Below are positions 34,861 through 42,955 of a stretch of DNA of 64,000 nt, piece after piece. Each line of letters opens with the position of its first letter. Position 1 is the first letter of the stretch. The translations under genes and the position numbers were made by a program. The notes under the pieces are model-generated. The model was not told the origin of the DNA, searched no databases, and worked only from the letters and a program-made list of their open reading frames with translations. This DNA is from DASYTH01 sp035762905. GTDB lineage: Bacteria; Actinomycetota; Actinomycetes; Mycobacteriales; Pseudonocardiaceae. The stretch lies in NCBI RefSeq assembly GCF_035762905.1, contig NZ_DASUCC010000123.1, positions 29,509 through 93,508 of the forward strand, in the 5' to 3' direction.

Positions 34861-35066
34861 CCTCGGAACCCAGGACCTGAGTTCCCAGCCCCGGCAGCCG
34901 AACTCCCGGTTCCAGCAACTGAGCGGCCGATTCCAGCACCCGAATCCCCGGTTCCGGTCGACGGAGTGGCTGGTTCCCGTGTCCGCCCGCCCGGTTCGCC
35001 GCCCGGCCGCGCAGCGGCCGGGCGGCGAACAGGGCGGGGCTCTGCCAGGCCAACCATCCGAACAGG
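34861..35066. repeat. Long direct repeat R2 flanking the XRE locus
   Basis: Matches R1 in the same orientation. The central palindrome is perfect here: a 17-bp stem, 34994-35010 with 35014-35030, loop GCA. The stretch 34809-35096 between the small membrane gene and lacI holds only this repeat. Confidence 0.85.
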
Positions 35067-35096
35067 GTCCGGCCCCGCGCCGTGTGCCGCGGCCGG

Positions 35097-36092
35097 CTAA
35101 CCCGGCCGGGGCGGCGCGGTGGTGGTGCGGACCACCAGCGCGGGCCGCAGTAGGTGGCGGACCGGGTGGCTGCGCTCCTCGCGGACCCGCTGGATGAGCG
35201 CCTCGGCGGCCAGCCGGCCCATCTCCGTGCGGGGCTGGTCGACGGTGGTCAGCGAGACGTGCCGCAGGGCGGCCAGGGACGTGTTGTCGTAGCCGACCAC
35301 GGAGACGTCCGCGGGGACGCGCAGGCCGGCCTCCTCCAGTGCGGAGATGGCGCCGATCGCGTTGTAGTCGTTGGCGGCGACCACGGCCGTCGGGATGCGG
35401 TCGGAGAGCAGCTCGCGAATCGCCTTGGCGCCGGCGGCGTCGGTGTACTCGCTGCGGATCACCTTGGCGGACAGGCCATGGCGGCGCATGGCGGCGAGGT
35501 AGCCGGTGCGCCGGGGCGCGGCCTGGGAGCCACCGCCGCCGTCGATGTGCACGATGTCGGTGTGGCCCAACGAGACCAGGTGGTCGACGGCGAGCGCCGA
35601 GCCGGACTGGCCGTCGTCGTTCACGGTGTCTACTGTGGACAATCGGGAGGACCGGGAGACCAGGACAAGTGGCGCCTGGGACGCGGCGACGGCGATCGCG
35701 GTGGCCGGGACCACCGGGCCGAGCAGGGCGATCCCGGCCGGCCGGAAGGAGAGCAGGCTGGCCAGCGCCTGGCGCTCGCGGCCGGCTCGCCGGCCCCCGG
35801 TGTTGATCACCAACTCGAAGCCCTGGTCCCTGGCGTAGGCGTCCAGCCCGTCGACCACCTCGGCCCAGAACGCGTTGTGCAGGTCGGACACCATCACCCC
35901 GACGAAGTGCGAGGTCCGGCTGGCCAGCGACCGGGCCATGGCGTGTGGCGAGTAGCCGAGCTCGTCGGCGGCCAGCAGCACGGCCGCCCGCCGGTGCTCG
36001 CTCACCTTCGGTGAACCGCGCATCACCAGCGAGACCAGGGCGCGGGACACGCCGGCTCGGGCGGCAACGTCCTCCATGGTCGGCCGGTCCAT
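35097..36092 (-). CDS. LacI-family repressor of the inositol cluster
   Basis: 331 aa. The helix-turn-helix starts PTMEDVAARAGVSRALVSLVM (first ~20 residues) and a periplasmic-binding-like effector domain follows (FVGVMVSDLHNAFWAEVVDG, VVAANDYNAIGAISALEEAG). ATG with GGGGAGG upstream. It is divergent from the inositol operon; two perfect palindromes lie between them. Ligand inferred to be an inositol catabolite. Confidence 0.9.
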   Translation of the reverse strand: MDRPTMEDVAARAGVSRALVSLVMRGSPKVSEHRRAAVLLAADELGYSPHAMARSLASRTSHFVGVMVSDLHNAFWAEVVDGLDAYARDQGFELVINTGGRRAGRERQALASLLSFRPAGIALLGPVVPATAIAVAASQAPLVLVSRSSRLSTVDTVNDDGQSGSALAVDHLVSLGHTDIVHIDGGGGSQAAPRRTGYLAAMRRHGLSAKVIRSEYTDAAGAKAIRELLSDRIPTAVVAANDYNAIGAISALEEAGLRVPADVSVVGYDNTSLAALRHVSLTTVDQPRTEMGRLAAEALIQRVREERSHPVRHLLRPALVVRTTTAPPRPG

Positions 36093-36122
36093 CACACCTC
36101 CCCAGGCGCGCCGGTCAAAACC

Positions 36123-36150
36123 TTGACAGCGGCCGAAGGGCCGATCAGGA
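36123..36150 (+). promoter_or_regulatory. Promoter of the inositol operon
   Basis: TTGACA (36123-36128) and CAGGAT (36145-36150), 16-bp spacer. The first operator begins immediately after the -10 box, so a bound repressor would block initiation. Confidence 0.55.
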
Positions 36151-36164
36151 TTGGAGCGCTCCAA
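36151..36164. promoter_or_regulatory. LacI-type operator O1
   Basis: Perfect palindrome TTGGAGCGCTCCAA with the central CG typical of LacI/GalR sites. It is centred 17 bp from O2. Confidence 0.75.
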
Positions 36165-36168
36165 CAAG

Positions 36169-36180
36169 TAGAGCGCTCTA
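36169..36180. promoter_or_regulatory. LacI-type operator O2
   Basis: Perfect palindrome TAGAGCGCTCTA, sharing the core GAGCGCTC with O1. It lies 29 bp before the ATG of the dehydrogenase gene. Confidence 0.75.
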
Positions 36181-36209
36181 ACGCTGGCAAGTCAAGAAGG
36201 ACGTCGAAC

Positions 36210-37214
36210 ATGCGGATCGGGGTTGCCGGGGTCGGACGCATCGGCACCATGCACGCCGCCAACCTGGCCGCGTTGCCATCGGTCGACGAGGTCCTGCTGT
36301 TCGATCCGGTGCCCGGCCGGGCCGAGCAGGCCGCCCGGACCCTCGGGCCCGGCAGCACGGCGGTGGCGACGCTGGACGAGCTGCTCGCGGCCGGCGACGG
36401 CGTGCTGGTGGCCACCCCCACCGACACCCACCCGGAGCTGCTGCGCCGTTGCCTGGCCGCGAAGGTGCCGGTGCTGTGCGAGAAACCGGTCGCCGGTGAC
36501 CTGGCCGCGCTGGCCGGGCTGGTGGCGGAGGTGGAGGCGTCCGGGGTGCCGGTCCTGGTCGGCTTCCAGCGCCGGTTCGACCCGGCCGTCGTCGAGCTGC
36601 ACCGCCGGATCCGGGCCGGCGACCTGGGGACGGTCTACCAGGTGCGGGCCATCGGCAACGACGCGACGCCGCCGGATCTCGGCTACCTGCCGGCCTCCGG
36701 CGGGATCTTCCGGGACCTGCTGATCCACGACCTGGACGCGGTGCCGTGGCTGGTCGGTGAGCCGGTGGTGGAGGTCTACGCGTCCGGGTCGGTGCTCGTG
36801 GACGAGGCGTTCGCGGCCGCAGACGACGTGGACAACGCGGTCGCCGTGCTGCGCTTCGCCGGCGGCGCGGTGGCCGTGCTGGTCGGCGGGCGGCACGACC
36901 CGCTCGGCTACGACCACCGGCTCGAGGTGCTCGGCAGCCGGGACTCGCTGGCCGTCGGGCTGGATTCGCGCACCCCGTTGACCTCCCTGGAACCCGGCGG
37001 CCCGGTGGCCACCGCCGATGCCTATTCCGGCTTCGCCGAACGGTTCCGGCGGGCCTACCAGGGCGAGATGGCCACGTTCGCGGACGTGGTCGCCGGCCGG
37101 GCGGAGAACCCGTCCCCGGTGCGGGACAGCCTGGTCAGCCTGCGTCTGGCCGATGCCTGCGAACGGTCCCGGCGCTCCGGAGCGCCGGTCCGGCTGGAAG
37201 GGGTTCCGGTATGA
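36210..37214 (+). CDS. iolG: Inositol 2-dehydrogenase (Gfo/Idh/MocA family)
   Basis: 334 aa. N-terminal Rossmann fold (MRIGVAGVGRIGTMHAANLA), conserved EKPVAGD and the substrate-side HDLDAVPWL. Oxidises myo-inositol or a related inositol to inosose with NAD+. ATG preceded by agaagga. First gene of the operon; its stop overlaps the next start (ATGA). Exact stereoisomer specificity cannot be read. Confidence 0.88.
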   Translation: MRIGVAGVGRIGTMHAANLAALPSVDEVLLFDPVPGRAEQAARTLGPGSTAVATLDELLAAGDGVLVATPTDTHPELLRRCLAAKVPVLCEKPVAGDLAALAGLVAEVEASGVPVLVGFQRRFDPAVVELHRRIRAGDLGTVYQVRAIGNDATPPDLGYLPASGGIFRDLLIHDLDAVPWLVGEPVVEVYASGSVLVDEAFAAADDVDNAVAVLRFAGGAVAVLVGGRHDPLGYDHRLEVLGSRDSLAVGLDSRTPLTSLEPGGPVATADAYSGFAERFRRAYQGEMATFADVVAGRAENPSPVRDSLVSLRLADACERSRRSGAPVRLEGVPV

Positions 37215-38143
37215 GTAGCCTTGCGAGCGAATCGTCGATGAGGCCGGACCTGTCCACCGCGAAGATCGCCGGCGCGCCGATCTCCTGGGGGGTGTGCGAA
37301 GTGCCCGGCTGGGGCCGAATGCTGGACGTGCACACCGTGCTCGGCGAGATGGCCGAACTGGGCCTGCCGGCCACCGAGCTGGGTCCGCCCGGCTACCTGC
37401 CCGAGCAGCCGGCCGAGCTGTCCGCGCTGCTCGACCGGTACGGACTGCGTCTGGTCGGCGGGTTCCTGGCCGCCGTGCTGCACGATCCCGACCAGGTGTG
37501 GTCCACAATGGACGATGTGGCCGATGTCGTCGAGTTGCTGTCCGCGGTGGGCGGCGAGGTGCTGGTGCTGGCCGCGGCCACCGGGCGGGACAGCTACGAC
37601 GTCCGGCCCCAGCTGCCCGACGAGCACTGGCGGACCCTGCTGGCGACCGCCTGCCGGATCCGGGATCTGGCCGCCCGCAAGGGGTTGCGCACGGTCCTGC
37701 ACCCGCACGCCGGCACGCACGTCGAGCGCAAGGCGGAGGTGGAGCGGTTCCTGGCCGACTCGGACCTGCCGCTCTGCGTGGACACCGGACACCTGCTGAT
37801 CGGCGGCACCGACCCGGTGGAGCTGGTCCGCCGGCACCCGGACCGGGTCGGCCACGTGCACCTCAAGGACGTCCGGGCGGCCATCGCCGACGTGGTGCGC
37901 GCCGGGCAGATCACCTACACACACGCGGTGGGCACCGGGATGTACGTGCCGCTCGGGGACGGCGACATCAACCTGCCCGCGCTGATCCGGCTGCTGGTCG
38001 AGGCCGGTTACGACGGTTGGTACGTGCTCGAGCAGGACACCGTGCTGCCCGGGGGCTCCACGGCCGGGGACGACCGTCCACGGCGCGACACCGCGCGAAG
38101 CCTCGCGCACCTCAACACCTTTCTCAGTTGGTCACCCCGCTAG
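37211..38143 (+). CDS. IolE/IolI-like sugar phosphate isomerase/epimerase-fold protein
   Basis: 310 aa TIM barrel of the xylose-isomerase-like family. Typical strings: IAGAPISWGVCEVPGWG at the N-terminus, metal-binding LHPHAGTHVE, CVDTGHLLIGG and VGHVHLKDV. In inositol pathways such proteins dehydrate scyllo-inosose (IolE) or isomerise inososes (IolI). No other IolE candidate is in the cluster, so inosose dehydratase is the likeliest job. Confidence 0.8.
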   Translation: MSSLASESSMRPDLSTAKIAGAPISWGVCEVPGWGRMLDVHTVLGEMAELGLPATELGPPGYLPEQPAELSALLDRYGLRLVGGFLAAVLHDPDQVWSTMDDVADVVELLSAVGGEVLVLAAATGRDSYDVRPQLPDEHWRTLLATACRIRDLAARKGLRTVLHPHAGTHVERKAEVERFLADSDLPLCVDTGHLLIGGTDPVELVRRHPDRVGHVHLKDVRAAIADVVRAGQITYTHAVGTGMYVPLGDGDINLPALIRLLVEAGYDGWYVLEQDTVLPGGSTAGDDRPRRDTARSLAHLNTFLSWSPR

Positions 38144-38152
38144 GAGACGACG

Positions 38153-39169
38153 ATGTCCCACACCCTTGCCCTCCCGCGCACCCGCCGCAGGGGGTTGATC
38201 GGCCTGGCCGCGGCCGGCGCGCTGCTGCTCGCCGCGTGCAGCGGCCCGTCGGCCGACAATTCCAACGCCGGCCAGACCACGGCCGGCACCGGTGGCGCGC
38301 CCGAGTCCAGCGCCAACCTCCGGATCGCCGTGATCACCCACGGCGGCTCCGGTGACGCGTTCTGGAGCGTGGTCAAGAACGGCGCCGAGGCGGCCGGCCG
38401 GGACCTCGACGTCGACGTCACCTACGGCTCCGACGGCGACCCGGGCGCGCAGGCCAAGCTGATCGACAACGCGGTGGCGCAGAAGGTCGGCGGCATCGTG
38501 GTGTCCATGGCCAACCCGGACGCGTTACAGACCTCGGTGCAGAACGCGGTCAAGGCCGGCATCCCGGTGATCACGATCAACTCGGGCAGCGCCAAGAGCA
38601 AGGAGTTCGGCGCGCTCTCGCACGTCGGTCAGGAGGAGTCGATCGCCGGTGAGCAGGCCGGCGCGAAACTCAAGGCGGCCGGCAAGACCAAGCTGCTCTG
38701 CGTCATCCACGAGGCCGCCAACATCGGGCTGGCCCAGCGCTGCGACGGGGCCAAGCGCGGCTTCGGCGACGTGCAGAGCCTGCAGGTGGACCTGAACAAC
38801 CCGGCCGACGTCGAGGCGCGGCTCAAGGGTGCGTTGCAGGCCGACGGCTCGATCGACGCGGTGCTCGCGCTCAACCCGCAGGTCGGGGTCTTCGCGGTGA
38901 CCGCGGCCAAGGGAGCGGGCGGCAAGGCGCAGGTCGCCACGTTCGACCTCAACGGTGACGTGGCCAACGCGATCAAGGCCGGCGACATCCTGTTCGCCGT
39001 CGACCAGCAGCAGTACGAGCAGGGCTACCTGCCGGTCGTCATGCTCAAGCTGTACGTGGAGAACGCCAACACGGTCGGCGGCGGCGCCCCGGTACTGACC
39101 GGGCCGGGCTTCGTCGACAAGTCCAATGTGGACAAGGTGTCCGAGTACACGCAGCGCGGCACCCGCTGA
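38153..39169 (+). CDS. Sugar-type ABC importer substrate-binding lipoprotein
   Basis: 338 aa. Lipobox LLLAACSG. Periplasmic-binding-protein type I fold of the RbsB family (LRIAVITHGGSGDAFWSVVKNG, IPVITINSGSAKSKEFGAL). ATG with AGGAG. Transport of inositol is inferred from its place inside the iol operon, as in IbpA-IatAP systems. Confidence 0.88.
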   Translation: MSHTLALPRTRRRGLIGLAAAGALLLAACSGPSADNSNAGQTTAGTGGAPESSANLRIAVITHGGSGDAFWSVVKNGAEAAGRDLDVDVTYGSDGDPGAQAKLIDNAVAQKVGGIVVSMANPDALQTSVQNAVKAGIPVITINSGSAKSKEFGALSHVGQEESIAGEQAGAKLKAAGKTKLLCVIHEAANIGLAQRCDGAKRGFGDVQSLQVDLNNPADVEARLKGALQADGSIDAVLALNPQVGVFAVTAAKGAGGKAQVATFDLNGDVANAIKAGDILFAVDQQQYEQGYLPVVMLKLYVENANTVGGGAPVLTGPGFVDKSNVDKVSEYTQRGTR

Positions 39170-39170
39170 G

Positions 39171-40220
39171 ATGACGGTCACCGGCACGGCCGCACCGGCC
39201 GCCGACGAACGGCTCGCCCCGCCGGGAATCCTGGACCGGCTGGTGGTCCGGCCCGAGCTGGGCGCGCTGCTCGGCGCGCTGCTGGTGTTCGTGTTCTTCT
39301 CTCTGGTGACCGAGCAGTTCCTGAGCATCGGCGGCGTCGCCACCTGGCTGGACGACGCCGCCACGCTCGGCATCATGGCCGTCGCGGTGGCGCTGCTCAT
39401 GATCGGCGGCGAGTTCGACCTGTCGGCCGGCGTCATGACCGCGTCCACCGCGCTGGTCACCGCGCTGCTCGCGACCAGGGCCGGCTGGAACGTCTGGCCG
39501 GCGTTGCTGGTGTCGCTGGCGTTCGCGCTGGCCGTCGGCGCGTTCAACGGCTGGCTGGTGTTGCGCACCGGGCTGCCCAGCTTCATCGTCACGCTGGGCA
39601 CTTTCCTTGCCCTGCAAGGGATCAACCTGGGCGTGACCCGGCTGGTGACCGGCAGCGTGCAGGTGGCCGGGATGCGCGGCACGGACGGCTACGAATCCGC
39701 CGGTGCGGTGTTCGCGTCCACCATCGACATCGCCGGCACCGCGTTCCCGGTGTCGATCCTGTGGTGGGTCGGGGTCACCGCGGCGGCGGCCTGGCTGCTG
39801 GCCCGGACCCGGTTCGGCAACTGGATCTTCGCGGTCGGCGGGTCGGCACAGAGCTCGCGGGCGGTCGGAGTTCCGTTGGGCCGCACCAAGATCCTACTGT
39901 TCATGGGCACCGCGGCGGCCGGCTGGCTGGTCGGGTCGATGAACATCCTGCGGTTCGCCAGCGTCCAGGCGAACCAGGGCATCGGCCTGGAGTTCCAGTA
40001 CATCATCGCCGCGGTGATCGGCGGTTGCCTGCTCACCGGCGGGTTCGGCTCGGCGGTGGGCGCCGCGATCGGCGCGCTGATCTTCGGCATGGCCCGGCAG
40101 GGCATCGTCTACGCCCGCTGGGACAGCGACTGGTTCATGCTGTTCCTCGGCGTGATGCTGCTGTCCGCGGTGCTGGTCAACAACGCCTTCCGGCGCCGGG
40201 CGGAGAGGGTCAGACGATGA
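39171..40220 (+). CDS. ABC importer permease (RbsC/IatP family)
   Basis: 349 aa, about ten hydrophobic segments. Family signs: LMIGGEFDLSAGVM and GCLLTGGFGSAVGAAIGALI. Begins 1 nt after the stop of the binding-protein gene; overlaps the ATPase gene (ATGA). Confidence 0.88.
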   Translation: MTVTGTAAPAADERLAPPGILDRLVVRPELGALLGALLVFVFFSLVTEQFLSIGGVATWLDDAATLGIMAVAVALLMIGGEFDLSAGVMTASTALVTALLATRAGWNVWPALLVSLAFALAVGAFNGWLVLRTGLPSFIVTLGTFLALQGINLGVTRLVTGSVQVAGMRGTDGYESAGAVFASTIDIAGTAFPVSILWWVGVTAAAAWLLARTRFGNWIFAVGGSAQSSRAVGVPLGRTKILLFMGTAAAGWLVGSMNILRFASVQANQGIGLEFQYIIAAVIGGCLLTGGFGSAVGAAIGALIFGMARQGIVYARWDSDWFMLFLGVMLLSAVLVNNAFRRRAERVRR

Positions 40221-40990
40221 GCCTGATCGAGGTCGCCGGCATCGGCAAGTCCTACGGCAGCGTGATCGCGCTGCGCGAGGTGTCCACCGTGGTGAACGCG
40301 GGCGAGGTCACCTGCGTGCTCGGCGACAACGGCGCCGGGAAGTCCACCCTGATCAAGATCCTGGCCGGGGTGCACCAGCACGACACCGGCACGTTCCTGG
40401 TCGACGACGAACCGGTGCGGTTCGGCTCGCCGCGCGAGGCGCTCGACCGCGGCATCGCCACCGTGTACCAGGACCTGGCGGTGGTGCCGCTGATGAGCGT
40501 GTGGCGCAACTTCTTCCTCGGCTCCGAGCCGACCGTCGGCCGCGGCCCGTTCCGGATGCTGGACCGGCGCACCGCCCGCCGGGTCAGCCGGACCGCGCTC
40601 GCGGACCTGGGGATCGACCTGCGCGACGTGGAGCAGCCGGTGGGCACGTTGTCCGGCGGCGAGCGGCAGTGCGTGGCCATCGCCCGCGCCATCCACTTCG
40701 GCGCCAAGGTGCTCATCCTGGACGAGCCGACCGCCGCGCTCGGCGTCAAGCAGGCCGGGGTGGTGCTGCGCTACGTGGCGCACGCCCGCGACCGCGGCAT
40801 CGGCGTCGTGCTGATCACGCACAACCCGCACCACGCCTACCCGGTGGGCGACCGGTTCCTGCTGCTCAACCGGGGCCGCAGCCTCGGCTGCTTCGACAAG
40901 GCCGACATCACCGTGGCCGAGCTGACCCGGCAGATGGCCGGCGGCGCGGAACTGGAGGCGCTGGAACACGAGTTGCAGGCCGACCCATGA
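40217..40990 (+). CDS. ABC importer ATPase, single nucleotide-binding domain
   Basis: 257 aa. Walker A GDNGAGKST, Q-loop VYQDLAVVPLMSVWRN, signature LSGGERQC, Walker B VLILDEPTAALG and H-loop ITHNPHH. RbsA/IatA-type ATPases usually have two fused domains (~500 aa); this has one (FrcA-like), so the transporter would use a homodimer. The interspersed element copy B starts 5 bp after its stop. Confidence 0.88.
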   Translation: MSLIEVAGIGKSYGSVIALREVSTVVNAGEVTCVLGDNGAGKSTLIKILAGVHQHDTGTFLVDDEPVRFGSPREALDRGIATVYQDLAVVPLMSVWRNFFLGSEPTVGRGPFRMLDRRTARRVSRTALADLGIDLRDVEQPVGTLSGGERQCVAIARAIHFGAKVLILDEPTAALGVKQAGVVLRYVAHARDRGIGVVLITHNPHHAYPVGDRFLLLNRGRSLGCFDKADITVAELTRQMAGGAELEALEHELQADP

Positions 40991-40994
40991 GCAC

Positions 40995-41117
40995 CGTGAG
41001 CGGAGGCTCGGCCGCGGTGTCGGCTGGACCGAGGAGCAGTGCAGCCGCGAGGAACGAGCGGCGAGCAGCGCACGAGGGAAGCCGGTGCCAGCAGCGGCCG
41101 ACCCGGAGCGAACCATG
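40995..41117 (+). repeat. Interspersed 123-bp element, copy B
   Basis: About 90% identical to the minus strand of 19888-20010. Core 41016-41089 has the same 74-bp length; its right end has drifted (AGCCGGTGCC), so the terminal inverted repeat is imperfect. It fills the gap between the ATPase gene and iolC and ends exactly on the ATG of iolC, providing the GGAGCGAACC leader. Confidence 0.8.
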
Positions 41118-42053
41118 AACACAGCGTTCGACCTGCTCACCGTCGGTCGGGTGGGGGTGGACCTCTACCCGGAGCAGAGCCATGTTCCGCTTGCCAAGGT
41201 GCGCTCGTTCGCCCGGTCGCTCGGCGGCACGGCGACCAACGTGGCGGTGGCGGCGGCTCGGCTCGGCCGGCGTTCGGCGGTGCTGACCAAGGTGGGGGCC
41301 GACCCGTTCGGCGACTACGTGCGGGACGCGCTGCGCGACTTCGGGGTGTCGGCGCGGTTCGTCGGGACCGACGAGGACCTGCTGACCCCGGTGGTGTTCT
41401 GCGCGCTGGACCCGCCGGAGGACCCGCCGCTGCTGTTCTACCGGCAGCCGGCCGCGCCGGACCTGCGGCTGGTCGGGGCGGACGTGCCGTGGGACGTGGT
41501 GGGCGCGGTGCCGGTGCTCTGGGTGACCGGCACCGGGGTGTGCGCCGAGCCGGCCAGGAGCACCCAGCGCAAGATGCTGCGCTACCGCGCCCGGCGCGCA
41601 CACACCGTGCTGGACCTCGACTTCCGGCCGATGTTCTGGTCCGATGTGGACACCGCCCGCCGGGAGATCGGCTGGATGCTGGACCATGTCACGGTCGCGG
41701 TCGGAAACCGGACGGAGGTCGAGGTGGCGGTCGGCACGGCGGATCCGCACCTGGCCGCCGCGCGCCTGCTGGACCGGGGCGTCACGCTGGCCGTGGTGAA
41801 GCTGGGCGGGGACGGGGTGCTGGTGGCCACCGCGGACGGGTCGTGGACCGTCCCGGCCCAACCGGTCCAGGTGGTGTGCGGCCTCGGCGCCGGCGACGCG
41901 TTCGGCGGCGCGCTGGTGCACGGCCTGTGCGCCGGCTGGGACCCGGTGCGCACCGCCCGGTTCGCCAACGCGGCCGGGGCGATCGTGGCCGGCCGGCTGG
42001 CCTGCGCGGACGCCATGCCACGGGTCGAGGAGATCGAGGAGTTGCTCGTGTGA
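41115..42053 (+). CDS. iolC: 5-dehydro-2-deoxygluconokinase
   Basis: 312 aa PfkB/ribokinase family. The N-terminal TVGRVGVDLYPEQSH, the SLGGTATNVAVAAARLG motif and the catalytic GLGAGDAFGGALVHG signature are present. Phosphorylates 2-deoxy-5-keto-gluconate. Its GTGTGA end contains the next start. The leader is repeat-derived. Confidence 0.92.
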   Translation: MNTAFDLLTVGRVGVDLYPEQSHVPLAKVRSFARSLGGTATNVAVAAARLGRRSAVLTKVGADPFGDYVRDALRDFGVSARFVGTDEDLLTPVVFCALDPPEDPPLLFYRQPAAPDLRLVGADVPWDVVGAVPVLWVTGTGVCAEPARSTQRKMLRYRARRAHTVLDLDFRPMFWSDVDTARREIGWMLDHVTVAVGNRTEVEVAVGTADPHLAAARLLDRGVTLAVVKLGGDGVLVATADGSWTVPAQPVQVVCGLGAGDAFGGALVHGLCAGWDPVRTARFANAAGAIVAGRLACADAMPRVEEIEELLV

Positions 42054-42955
42054 TCACCGATGCGGACTGGTCGGAGCTGCTGTACACCAGGGCGACCGAT
42101 CCCGGGGCGGTGCGCAGGGCGTACGCCGAACGGGTGCGCCGGGACCGGCTGCTGTCCAAGCGCGGCACGCTGTTCCTGGTGGCGGCCGATCATCCGGCGC
42201 GCGGCGCGCTGGGCGTCCGGGACCGACCGACCGCGATGGCGCACCGGCGAACACTGCTGGACCGGCTGCTGGTGGCGCTCGCCGACCCGGACGTGGACGG
42301 GGTGCTGGCCACCCCGGACGTGATCGAGGAGCTGTTGCTGGTCAACGGGCTGCACCACAAGGTGGTGATCGGCTCGATGAACCGGGGTGGCCTGGCCGGG
42401 GCCCGCTGGGAGATCGACGACCGGTTCACCGCCTACGACGCCCAGTCCATTGTGGACTCCGGGCTGGATGGCGGAAAGATGCTGCTGCGCCTGGTCGACT
42501 CGGACGCGAGCACGGCGCCCACCCTCGAGGCATGCGCCAAGGCGGTGTCCCAACTCGCCCGGCGCGGCCGGATGGCGATGATCGAGCCGCTGCCGTACCA
42601 CCGGGACGCGGCCGGGAACCTGGTGCAGGACCCCGATCCGGCGGCGCTGACCCGGGCGGTGACGGTGGCCTCCGGGCTGGGCGCCACCTCCGCGTACACC
42701 TGGCTGAAGCTGCCGGTCCCGGCCGAGGCCGCGGTGCTGGACGCGACCACGCTGCCGGTCCTGGTGCTCGGCGGGCCGCCGTCCGACCGGGTGGCCGACG
42801 ACGTGGCCGGCTGGGCGGGCGCGCTGCGCCATCCGGTGGTGCGCGGCCTCGTGGTCGGCCGGACCCTGCTCTACCCGCCGGACGACGACGTGGCCGGCGC
42901 GGTCGAGGCGGCCGGAAAGATCCTGTGGGCCACGGCGAGCGGCGCACCGTCATGA
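42050..42955 (+). CDS. Class I aldolase of inositol catabolism (IolJ-role, DeoC/LacD-like)
   Basis: 301 aa, GTG start. The TIM-barrel pattern includes LFLVAADHPARGALGV, VIGSMNRGGLAG and a probable Schiff-base Lys in AYTWLKLPVP. Proteins of this type sit next to iolC/iolB in actinobacterial iol clusters and are assigned the 2-deoxy-5-keto-gluconate-6-phosphate cleavage. The role here is inferred from context. Confidence 0.75.
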   Translation: MITDADWSELLYTRATDPGAVRRAYAERVRRDRLLSKRGTLFLVAADHPARGALGVRDRPTAMAHRRTLLDRLLVALADPDVDGVLATPDVIEELLLVNGLHHKVVIGSMNRGGLAGARWEIDDRFTAYDAQSIVDSGLDGGKMLLRLVDSDASTAPTLEACAKAVSQLARRGRMAMIEPLPYHRDAAGNLVQDPDPAALTRAVTVASGLGATSAYTWLKLPVPAEAAVLDATTLPVLVLGGPPSDRVADDVAGWAGALRHPVVRGLVVGRTLLYPPDDDVAGAVEAAGKILWATASGAPS

